A DNA stretch of 47,435 bases from Rhodocyclales bacterium (GTDB lineage Bacteria; Pseudomonadota; Gammaproteobacteria; Burkholderiales; Rhodocyclaceae), in assembly GCA_016235805.1 (NCBI GenBank), contig JACRIY010000009.1, positions 1 through 47,435 of the forward strand, read 5' to 3'. Position 1 is the stretch's first letter; each line of letters opens with the position of its first letter. The position numbers were made by a program, and so were the translations under genes. The notes beneath the pieces are model-generated. The model did not search any database. It was not told where the DNA came from and was given only the letters and a program-made list of their open reading frames with translations. This document shows positions 6,513 through 13,865 of this stretch, one piece after another.

Positions 6513-7397
6513 TCAGCGCCGCGCTTTCAGCAGGTCGGGCGCGAAGCGGCTGGCGGCCAGGATCAGCGTCAGGGTCAGCGCCATCAGCAGCGTCGACACG
6601 GCGTTGACCTCGGGCGTCACGGCCACCTTGATCATGGAGTAGATCTGCAGCGGCAGGGTGTTCACGCCGACGCCGGCGACGAAGAAGGTGATGACGAAGT
6701 CGTCGATGGACAGCGTGAAGGCCATCAGGAAGCCGGCCAGCAGCGCCGGCAGGATCAGCGGCAGGGTGATGCGGCGGAAGGTGGCCCAGGGCGTGGCGCC
6801 GAGGTCGCGCGCCGCCTCGAAGATGCTTTCGTCCATGCCGGCCAGGCGCGCGCGCACGATGACGGCGACGAAGCCGATGCTGAAGGTGATGTGGGCGACC
6901 AGGATCGAAAGCAGCCCGAGCGACAGGTCGAGCACCTGGCGGAAGAACAGCAGCAGCGAGACGCCGAGCAGGATCTCCGGCATCGCCACCGGGGTCAGCA
7001 CCAGAAAGGGCAGCCAGCGCGGCCGGTAGCGGTGCATGGCGAGCCCGGCCATGGCGCCCAGCAGCGTCGCCATCGATGCGGAGACCAGCGCGATCAGCAG
7101 CGAGTTGGCGGCGGCGCGCAGCATGTCGTCGTCGTGCATCAGCTTGCCGTACCAGCGCGTGGTGAAGCCAACCCATTCGGCATTGAGCGTGGAATCGTTG
7201 AAGGAGAAGATCACCACCACCGCCAGCGGGATGTAGAGGAAGGCGTAGACGAGCAGCGAGGCGGCCCACAACCAGAAATTTGACGACCTTCCCCCCGGCC
7301 CCCTTCCCACGGAAGGGGGTGACGCGGGTTCGCCGCGGCGCGGCTCCGGGGTCATGGCTGGCCCCGCCTTGGGGCTGCCCGGCGGCAGGGCGTTCAC
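6513..7397 (-). CDS. potC: Polyamine ABC transporter permease PotC
   Basis: A 294-residue inner-membrane permease with six predicted helices and the EAA loop EAARDLGATPWATFRRITLP that docks the ATPase. I start at the GTG at 7397: it overlaps the potB stop as GTGA and has GGAGG seven bases upstream. An ATG at 7355 is the alternative. The first 45 residues before the first helix are unusual, proline- and glycine-rich (PASPPSVGRGPGGR), and are encoded by a C/G-rich palindromic repeat (7286-7330). So the N-terminal tail is a repeat insertion read in-frame. Pairs with PotB to form the transmembrane channel. Confidence 0.92.
   Translation of the reverse strand: MNALPPGSPKAGPAMTPEPRRGEPASPPSVGRGPGGRSSNFWLWAASLLVYAFLYIPLAVVVIFSFNDSTLNAEWVGFTTRWYGKLMHDDDMLRAAANSLLIALVSASMATLLGAMAGLAMHRYRPRWLPFLVLTPVAMPEILLGVSLLLFFRQVLDLSLGLLSILVAHITFSIGFVAVIVRARLAGMDESIFEAARDLGATPWATFRRITLPLILPALLAGFLMAFTLSIDDFVITFFVAGVGVNTLPLQIYSMIKVAVTPEVNAVSTLLMALTLTLILAASRFAPDLLKARR
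7286..7330. repeat. C/G-rich palindromic repeat inside the start of potC
   Basis: CCCCCTTCCCACGGAAGGGGG (about 7301-7321) is a nearly perfect hairpin flanked by more C/G runs. Similar elements occur at 25954-25999, 44061-44082 and 45637-45658. Here it is translated as part of the PotC N-terminal tail. Confidence 0.65.
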
Positions 7398-8236
7398 GAC
7401 ACGGCCTCCGTGCCGTGCAACCCCCGCCGCGCCGCCCAGGCCGCCAGCCCGGCAAGCGCCAGCACGCAGGCCGTCAGCAGGATCGACAGCGCCGAGCCCA
7501 GCGGCCAGTCGCGGTTGTCGAGGAACTGTTCCTTGATCAGGTTGCCGATCAGGATGTCGCCGGTGCCGCCCAGCAGTTCGGGCACGGCGAACATGCCCAG
7601 CACCGGGATGAAGACCAGCGCCGAGCCGGAAAAGATGCCGGGCAGCGACAGCGGGAAGGTGACGCGCCAGAAACGGGTCCAGGCCGAGGCGCCGAGGTCC
7701 TGCGCCGCTTCGAGCAGCGCAGGGTCGTGCTTTTCGAGGTTGGTGTAGAGCGGCAGCAGCATGAAGGGCAGGTGCGTATAGACCAGCCCGACGATCACGG
7801 CGAAGGGCGTGTAGAGCAGCCCGGCCGGGCCGAGGATCATGATCCAGGCATAGATGCGCACCAGGAAATTGCTGGCGAAGGGCAGGATCACCAGCAGCAC
7901 CAGCAGGTCGCGGCGCTTCTTCGGGCTCTGCGCGATCAGCCAGGCCAGCGGATAGGCGAGCAGGATGCAGATCAGCGTGGTGAGCCCTGCGACGAAGAAG
8001 GAGCGCGCGAAGATTTCCAGGTAGATGACGTCGCCCAGCAGGAAGCGGTAGGCGTCCAGCGTCAGCCCGGACAGCGATTCGAGCGGCGCCAGGCCGCCGA
8101 ACTCGCCGGTTTCGCGAAAGCCGGCCAGCACCACGATCAGCGCCGGCAGCAGGAAGAAGGCGACCAGGAACAGGCCGGGCGGCAGCGTCACCACCCATTT
8201 GGTGATGCCTGCCGGCTGGCTGCGGGTCTCAGCCAC
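7394..8236 (-). CDS. potB: Polyamine ABC transporter permease PotB
   Basis: About 280 residues from the GTG at 8236, which overlaps the end of potA by 8 bases. An ATG at 8281 would add fifteen residues and overlap potA by 53 bases. Six predicted helices begin at WVVTLPPGLFLVAFFLLP. The EAA motif EAAQDLGASAWTRFWRVTFP lies in the last cytoplasmic loop. Partner of PotC in the inner membrane. Translation of potA, potB and potC is probably coupled through the overlaps. Confidence 0.92.
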   Translation of the reverse strand: MAETRSQPAGITKWVVTLPPGLFLVAFFLLPALIVVLAGFRETGEFGGLAPLESLSGLTLDAYRFLLGDVIYLEIFARSFFVAGLTTLICILLAYPLAWLIAQSPKKRRDLLVLLVILPFASNFLVRIYAWIMILGPAGLLYTPFAVIVGLVYTHLPFMLLPLYTNLEKHDPALLEAAQDLGASAWTRFWRVTFPLSLPGIFSGSALVFIPVLGMFAVPELLGGTGDILIGNLIKEQFLDNRDWPLGSALSILLTACVLALAGLAAWAARRGLHGTEAVS

Positions 8237-9314
8237 GGAGGAAGACTCCCGCGTCGTGGCGCCAGCAGATCCACACCGCATCGCCGGCCTCGTGGAACTT
8301 GGCGCGGCCGGGCGCGGCGTTGGGCATCAGCGCCTCGACCAGCACGCCGTTGGCCAGCTCGACCTTGTACAGCGTGACGTCGCCGAGATACAGCAGTTCG
8401 CGCACGCGGCCTTCGAAGCGGTTCTTGAGGTCGGCGGATTCCTTGTGGCCGTGCACGCGGATCAGTTCCGGGCGCAGCGCGAACAGGCCGCGCTCGCCCA
8501 CCGCGATGGGCCGCGGGTCGGCCGCCGCGATCTCGCCCAGGCCCGGCGCGTGGAGGCCGAGCAGGACCTTGCTCGAGGCCGTGACTTCGACCTCGATCAG
8601 GTTGATCTTGCCGATGAAGTCGGCGACGAAGCGGTTGGCCGGCTGGGTGTAGAGCTTGTCCGGTTCGTCGAGCTGCTCGACGCGGCCGTCCTTCATCACG
8701 GCGATGCGGTGCGACAGCGCCAGCGCTTCCTGCTGCGAGTGCGTGACGAAGACGAAGGTGATGCCGACCTCGCGCTGCAGGGCGATCAGCTCGATCTGCA
8801 TCTCGACCCGCAGCTTGGCGTCGAGCGCGCCCAGCGGCTCGTCCAGCAGCAGCAGGCGCGGCTTGTTTACCAGCCCGCGCGCCAGCGCCACGCGCTGCTT
8901 CTGGCCGCCGGAGAGTTCGTGCGGAAAGCTCGCGGCCTTGTCTTCGAGGTGCACCAGCGCCAGGGTTTCGGCGACGCGACGCCGTATCGCCGGCGCCGAT
9001 TCTTTGGCCATTTCCAGCGGAAAGGCAATGTTGCCGGCCACCGTCATGTGCGGGAACAGCGCGTAGCTCTGGAACACCGTGTGCAGCGGCCGCCGCTCCG
9101 GCGGCACCCCGGACAGCGACACGCCGTCGAGCAGTATGTCGCCCTCGTCCGGCGCGTCGAAGCCGGCGATCATGCGCAGGATGGTGGTCTTGCCGCAGCC
9201 CGACGGCCCCAGCAGGGTAAAGAACTCCCCCGCCTCGATCGCCAGCGAAACATCCTTCACCGCCTCGAGCGCGCCGAAGCGGCGGGTTACGTTGCGAATT
9301 TCGAGCAGGGCCAT
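8229..9314 (-). CDS. potA: Polyamine ABC transporter ATP-binding protein PotA
   Basis: A 361-residue ATPase. Walker A is GPSGCGKTTILRMIAG, the signature motif is LSGGQKQRVALARGL, Walker B is RLLLLDEPLGALD, and the switch His lies in VFVTHSQQEALALS. A C-terminal TOBE domain (about residues 275-355) follows, as in PotA/MalK-type proteins. The start at 9314 (MALLEIRNVTRRFG) is where family similarity begins; the open frame extends upstream without support. First gene of the pot operon. A dispersed two-hairpin repeat occupies the space upstream. A copy of the GCCAGCGCCGACT-type motif lies in the gene at 8981-9008. Confidence 0.95.
   Translation of the reverse strand: MALLEIRNVTRRFGALEAVKDVSLAIEAGEFFTLLGPSGCGKTTILRMIAGFDAPDEGDILLDGVSLSGVPPERRPLHTVFQSYALFPHMTVAGNIAFPLEMAKESAPAIRRRVAETLALVHLEDKAASFPHELSGGQKQRVALARGLVNKPRLLLLDEPLGALDAKLRVEMQIELIALQREVGITFVFVTHSQQEALALSHRIAVMKDGRVEQLDEPDKLYTQPANRFVADFIGKINLIEVEVTASSKVLLGLHAPGLGEIAAADPRPIAVGERGLFALRPELIRVHGHKESADLKNRFEGRVRELLYLGDVTLYKVELANGVLVEALMPNAAPGRAKFHEAGDAVWICWRHDAGVFLRG
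8981..9008 (+). repeat. Dispersed motif, copy 2 (within potA)
   Basis: GCCGTATCGCCGGCGCCGAT followed by TCTTTGGC. Lies antisense to potA and is read there as AKESAPAIRR. Confidence 0.5.
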
Positions 9315-9366
9315 TGCGGATATTGCGTCCCGGCCTATACGGCAGTCTCGGCTAGCGCGAACCTTG

Positions 9367-9526
9367 TGAAGAAATCGTCCCCCAAGGGGACTTCCTGCGG
9401 GGCGTCGCCGCGGCACCGCAGCGGGGTGCGGCCGGAGCGTATGTACTTATACGCGAGGATAGCCGGGGTTGCCAACTGAGCCGCCCAATCCCCGATCCGG
9501 CTCGCGCAGTAGATTTATCACAAGGT
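9367..9526 (-). repeat. Dispersed two-hairpin repeat, copy 1, after the DHH gene stop
   Basis: This intergenic element matches 24335-24468. Shared blocks are GAAGAAATCGT, CCGCAGCGGGGTGCGGCCGG, GAGGATAGC, CCGCCCAATCCCCGATCCGG and GCGCAGTAGATTTAT. It holds two hairpins: CCGCA/TGCGG, and GCGTAT-GTACTT-ATACGC (9437-9454). On the minus strand it begins within eight bases of the stop codon of the upstream gene. Copy 1 has about 25 bp extra near 9379-9408, including TCCCC/GGGGA. It may act as a 3' end or terminator, or be a small mobile element. Confidence 0.75.
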
Positions 9527-9527
9527 T

Positions 9528-10460
9528 TCAGCCGTCGGCGTTGATGGTGGTGATCAGCTCTTGCAGCACCGTCTCCGCCTTCTCGTTGGCGATCTGGCAG
9601 GTGCCGGCGCTTTCGTGGCCGCCGCCGCCGTAGAACAGCATCAATTCGCCAATGTTGGTGTTCGAGGTGCGGTTGAGGATGGACTTGCCGGTGGCGAACA
9701 CGGTGTTCTGCTTCTGCACGCCCCACATGACGTGGATCGAGATGTTCACTTCGGGGTACAGCGCGTAGATCATGAAGCGGTTGACCGCGAAGATGATCGG
9801 CTCGCGGCGCAGGTCGAGCACGGCGAGGTTGCCATGGACCTTGGTGCAACGGCGGATCTGTTCCTTGGCGTTGGCCTGGTGCTCGAAATAGAGGTCGACC
9901 CGCTCCTTGACGTCGGGCAAGCCGAGGATGTCGTCGATGCCGTGGGTGCGGCAGTAGGCGATCAGGTCCATCATCAGCTGGTAGTTGCTGACGCGGAACT
10001 CGCGGAAACGGCCCAAGCCGGTGCGCGAATCCATCAGGTAGTTGAGCAGCACCCAGTCCTTCGGGTCGAGGATTTCCTGGCGCGTGAAATTGGCCGAATC
10101 GCTCTTGTCCACCGCGACCATCATGGCGTTGAGCGCGACCGGGAAGCGGCTCTTGCCGCCGAAGTGCTCGTAGACCACGCGCGCCGCCGAAGGCGCATCG
10201 GGATAGATGATGTGGTTGGGGCGCTCGCCGGGGTTGCGGAAGGTTTCCGAAAGGTGGTGGTCGAAAGCGAGATACACGCCCGGCACGTAGGGCAGGTTGG
10301 TGGTGATGTCGCGCTCGTTGATTTCGACCTTGCCGTCCTGCATGTCCTTGGGATGGACGAACTTGATCTCGTCGATCATGTCCAGCTCGTTGAGCAGGAC
10401 GGCGCAGGCCAGTCCGTCGAAATCGCTGCGCGTCACCAGGCGGTATTTTTTGTCGGCCAT
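9528..10460 (-). CDS. DHH-family phosphoesterase (exopolyphosphatase-like)
   Basis: 310 residues from the ATG at 10460 (an in-frame ATG at 10472 adds four). The DHH superfamily motifs are visible: RSDFDGLACAVLL (motif I), the DHH triad in LAFDHHLSE, and the glycine-rich GGGGHESAGTC of the DHHA1 substrate-binding domain near the C-terminus. Enzymes with this layout hydrolyse phosphodiesters or polyphosphate with manganese: oligoribonucleases (NrnA), cyclic-dinucleotide hydrolases, or exopolyphosphatase-like proteins. The substrate cannot be chosen from sequence alone. It follows the AddA-like gene in the same direction, 36 bases after that stop. Confidence 0.85.
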   Translation of the reverse strand: MADKKYRLVTRSDFDGLACAVLLNELDMIDEIKFVHPKDMQDGKVEINERDITTNLPYVPGVYLAFDHHLSETFRNPGERPNHIIYPDAPSAARVVYEHFGGKSRFPVALNAMMVAVDKSDSANFTRQEILDPKDWVLLNYLMDSRTGLGRFREFRVSNYQLMMDLIAYCRTHGIDDILGLPDVKERVDLYFEHQANAKEQIRRCTKVHGNLAVLDLRREPIIFAVNRFMIYALYPEVNISIHVMWGVQKQNTVFATGKSILNRTSNTNIGELMLFYGGGGHESAGTCQIANEKAETVLQELITTINADG

Positions 10461-10496
10461 GTCTTTCCCCAAATTGGCTGCGTTGGATGCCAGATT

Positions 10497-13400
10497 CTAT
10501 TCCAGACTGATGAGCTTGCCATGCGCCGCGTAGAACACCGCCAGCCGCCGTGGCAGCGCCTCGCCGGCGAACAGGCGGGCATAGGATTCGAGCTGGGCGC
10601 GATAGCGTTCGGCATGGGCGGCCAGCCGCCCGGCATCGGCCTGCGGCCCGAGGTCGGCGGTCTTGTAATCGACGATCCAGCGCCGCCCGTCCTCGACGAA
10701 ACTGCGGTCGACGACGCGGGTTTGCGCCGTACCGTCAGCGCCGACTCTTGCGATGGCCAGCTCCGCGCCGGAGTCGCCACGCGGGCGCAGCACCCACTGG
10801 CCGTCCGGGCTTTCCAGCGTGGTCGCGAGCAAATGCGCGGCGCGCTCGGCGCCACGGCGCGCTTCGGCCGCCGGCCAGCCGCGCGCGCCCAGCCAGCGCT
10901 CGAAGCCTGCCTGGCGCGCCGGGATCGCGGCGAGCGGCCAATCCCCGGGCGCACCGGCGACGAGTTCCAGCAGCGCGTGCAGCAGCGTGCCGATGTCGGC
11001 GGCCAGCGCGTCGAGGGTTTCCATGCGCGGCGCCACCGTGGGCGCCGGCGGCGCGCGCCAGGCGTCGGGAATCGCGGGCGACACCAGGCGCTGCAGTTGC
11101 GGCACGAAATGCGCCGCGTCATCGTCATCCTCAAGGGTCGGCGCCGGTGCCACGGCAACCGCAGCCTCTGCGAACTCGGCCTCAACCAGCGGCCACAGTC
11201 GCGCCAGCAGCGAGTCGGCCGGCGGCGCGGCGAGCGTGCCATCGTCCTTGCGCGTGGCCACCGCCACCAGGTGCAGGCGGCGCACGGCGCGCGTGACGGC
11301 GACATAAAGCACGCGCGTCGCCTCGTTGCCGGCGCGTTCGCGTTCCATGCCCTGCAGGAAATCATGCACCGTCGGCTCGCCCTTGATGCGCCGCCGCCGG
11401 TTGACCGGAGCGACCACGAGGCGCTCGCCTTTTTCCAGCGGAAAGCTGTCCCAGGCCAGCAGCGGCGCGTCGGACCCGCGCGGCGGGCGATGCAGGCCGG
11501 GCAGGATCACGGTATCGAATTCCAGCCCCTTGGCCTTGTGGATGGTCATCAGTTGCAGGCGGCCGTCGGCCTGCGCGTCGGGCGCGGCGTAGAGCCGCGC
11601 CATGTCGTCTTCGAGGCTGTCGAGCGCGAAGCGCCCCGCCGCGTCGAGTTCGTCGAGGCGCTTGAAGAAGGCCCGCGTGTCCGACAGTGCGGCATCGTCG
11701 GCACGGCCGGCGCCATCGACCAGGCAGGCCGGGCCGCCTAGCTTCTTCCAGGCGTCCTCCACCCAGCGCCGGCGCGAAGCCCGGCCCTGCCCTGCCAGCG
11801 CCTCGGCCATCACCTCGCGCAGGTGCAGCGCGCGCTGCCGGCCGTCGGCGGAAAGGCGCTCGAGTCGTTCGTCGTCGGCGAGCAGCGACCAGATCGTCGC
11901 GTCGTGGTCGTCGGCTGCCAGCGCGTGCAGGTCGGCAAGCCGCAGCCCGCACCAGGGCGCGCGCAGGATCGCCAGCCAGTGCAGGCGGTCGCCGCGGTGG
12001 TGCAGCGCGCGCGTCAGCGATATCAGGTCCTGCACGCCCTGGCGCCCAGCCAGCGCTTCGATCTCGACTGCCGTGTGACGCCAGCCCGCCGGATGGCGGC
12101 GGATGGCCGCCACCAGCGCCGCGAGGTGGTCGCGCGCGCGCACCAGGACGGCGATGCGGCGCTGCGGGTCGGCGCGCCATTCGGCCTCGATCACCGCCAC
12201 CACCTGCTGCGCTTCGAGGCGTGCCGCCGCCGCGCTGTCGCCCTTGTCGGCCAGCAGCGCATGGACGGCCACGCCCGAGCCGGGCAGGTCGTCGCGCGTG
12301 GCGACGAAGGGCCGGTAGGCGATCTCGCCGCGCAGGGCTTCGTCGCGGGCCGGGAACAGCGCCGGGAAGCCGGCGTTGATCCAGTCCACCACCGGCGCGC
12401 AGGCGCGGTTGTTGCGCGACAGGCGCAGCGGGATCAGGCGCAGGCCACCGATGCCATGCGACTTGGCGCGCAGGAATAGGCCGACCTCGGCCTTGCGGAA
12501 GCGGTAGATCGACTGCATCGGATCGCCGACGCAGAACAACGTGCGGCCGTCGCCTTCGCCGTTGCCACCGCTCCAACCGGCGGTGAGGCGTTCGAGCAGT
12601 TCGACCTGCGTCGGGCTGGTGTCCTGGAACTCGTCGACCAGCAGGTGGCGGATGCGCCAGTCGAGGCGCAGCCCGAGCTCGGTCGGGTCCATCTCGTCGC
12701 CCAGGGCGGCGCTGGCGCGCGCCGCGAGTTCGCCGAAATCGACTTCGCCGGCCTCGCGGAACACCAGCCACAGCTCGGCGGCGGCGAGCTTCATCAGCCG
12801 TGCCAGGGCGCGCACGATGGTGTCATCATTGTGGTCCGCCACCGGCAATTGGCGCAGGCGCACCAGTGCAGCAACCTGGGCCGCGTCCAGCGTCGCCAGC
12901 GCGGCCAGCATGGCGTCCTTCTGCGCCTTGAATTCCTTGCCGGGCGGAAAGCCGTTCTTCACCGTCACGGTCTTGCGCACCGTGTCGTCCTGCGTCAGCA
13001 GGAAGGCGGCCAGCGCGCGCCAGCGCGGCAACGCCTCGACTCCGGGCGGCAGCGGCGCAGTCCAGTCGGCCAGCGGGGTATCCGCCTGCGCGCCCTGCGC
13101 GGCGGCGAAGCGCGCCAGCGGCATCCACGGCGCCTGCCAGCGGACGTCGAGGGTCGCCGCGACCTGCTGCATTTCCTCGCGCAGCATTTCCTCCAGCGCC
13201 TCGCCGATCGCCGATTCCGGATCGTCCAGGTCCGCGATCGCGCGCCACTGTTCGCGCCTGGCCAGCATCGCGGCCAGCAGTTCGATCAGCCGCGCCGCGT
13301 CGTTGTCCATCCAGGCCAGCGCGGCGCCGACGGCCGCGGCATGGCCCGATTCACCCGCTGCGTCGGCCTCGTCTTCGAGGTGGTCCAGCGCGCGCCGCGC

Positions 13401-13865
13401 CGCCTCGCGGTAGTGCCGCCCGGCGTCATCCACCGTCGCCGGCTGCGCGCCGAAGCGCGACAGCAGCGGCATCTGCCGCGCCAGCCCGGCGCACAGCGCG
13501 TCGATGGTGGTCAGGCGCAGGCGCCCCGGCTGCGCCTCGATATGCCATTCGCGCTCGGCCGAGCGCTGCAGGGCGGCGCGCGCCAGTTCGAAGGTGATGC
13601 GCTTGTGCGGGGCCTCCGGCAACACCCCGCCGCGCGCTCGCTCGAGGCTCTCCGCGATGCGCTGCCGCATCTCGCCCGCCGCCTTGTTGGTGAAGGTGAT
13701 GGCGACGATTTCCTCGGGTTCCTCCGCGATCGCCAGCAGGCGCAGGTAGCGCTGCGTCAGCAACTCGGTCTTGCCGGCGCCGGCCGGCGCCTCGACGATG
13801 AAGGATTCCAGCTCCAGCGCGCGGCGGCGGCTGGCGTCGTCTTCGGAAAGCAGATCGCTGGTCAT
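10497..13865 (-). CDS. AddA/RecB-like helicase-nuclease
   Basis: 1122 residues from the ATG at 13865, which overlaps the stop of the upstream subunit as ATGA; the longer open frame is unsupported. A UvrD/RecB superfamily 1A helicase: Walker A in FIVEAPAGAGKTELLTQRYL, AITFTNKAAGEM, Walker B LLVDEFQDTSPTQ, motif III GDPMQSIYRFRKAE, TIHKAKGLEFDTVILPGL and VLYVAVTRAVRRLHL. The C-terminus carries a RecB-type nuclease (RSFVEDGRRWIVDYKTADLG with the D...DYKT metal site). With its partner it should process double-strand breaks to 3' tails for RecA. Domain order matches AddA. A copy of the dispersed motif (10726-10752) lies in the nuclease region. Confidence 0.9.
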   Translation of the reverse strand: MTSDLLSEDDASRRRALELESFIVEAPAGAGKTELLTQRYLRLLAIAEEPEEIVAITFTNKAAGEMRQRIAESLERARGGVLPEAPHKRITFELARAALQRSAEREWHIEAQPGRLRLTTIDALCAGLARQMPLLSRFGAQPATVDDAGRHYREAARRALDHLEDEADAAGESGHAAAVGAALAWMDNDAARLIELLAAMLARREQWRAIADLDDPESAIGEALEEMLREEMQQVAATLDVRWQAPWMPLARFAAAQGAQADTPLADWTAPLPPGVEALPRWRALAAFLLTQDDTVRKTVTVKNGFPPGKEFKAQKDAMLAALATLDAAQVAALVRLRQLPVADHNDDTIVRALARLMKLAAAELWLVFREAGEVDFGELAARASAALGDEMDPTELGLRLDWRIRHLLVDEFQDTSPTQVELLERLTAGWSGGNGEGDGRTLFCVGDPMQSIYRFRKAEVGLFLRAKSHGIGGLRLIPLRLSRNNRACAPVVDWINAGFPALFPARDEALRGEIAYRPFVATRDDLPGSGVAVHALLADKGDSAAAARLEAQQVVAVIEAEWRADPQRRIAVLVRARDHLAALVAAIRRHPAGWRHTAVEIEALAGRQGVQDLISLTRALHHRGDRLHWLAILRAPWCGLRLADLHALAADDHDATIWSLLADDERLERLSADGRQRALHLREVMAEALAGQGRASRRRWVEDAWKKLGGPACLVDGAGRADDAALSDTRAFFKRLDELDAAGRFALDSLEDDMARLYAAPDAQADGRLQLMTIHKAKGLEFDTVILPGLHRPPRGSDAPLLAWDSFPLEKGERLVVAPVNRRRRIKGEPTVHDFLQGMERERAGNEATRVLYVAVTRAVRRLHLVAVATRKDDGTLAAPPADSLLARLWPLVEAEFAEAAVAVAPAPTLEDDDDAAHFVPQLQRLVSPAIPDAWRAPPAPTVAPRMETLDALAADIGTLLHALLELVAGAPGDWPLAAIPARQAGFERWLGARGWPAAEARRGAERAAHLLATTLESPDGQWVLRPRGDSGAELAIARVGADGTAQTRVVDRSFVEDGRRWIVDYKTADLGPQADAGRLAAHAERYRAQLESYARLFAGEALPRRLAVFYAAHGKLISLE
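10726..10752 (+). repeat. Dispersed motif, copy 3 (within the AddA-like gene)
   Basis: GCCGTACCGTCAGCGCCGAC followed by TCTTGCG. Antisense to the gene, read there as ARVGADGTA. Confidence 0.5.

Noticed and set aside
6298..7455. 385-codon minus-strand frame across potC
   Set aside because: Only its last 62 codons, from the ATG at 6486, look like a gene. The rest is an Arg/His-rich shadow of potC.
9561..11741. 726-codon plus-strand frame opposite the DHH and AddA-like genes
   Set aside because: A GC-rich antisense shadow without recognisable domains; both opposing genes have complete motifs.
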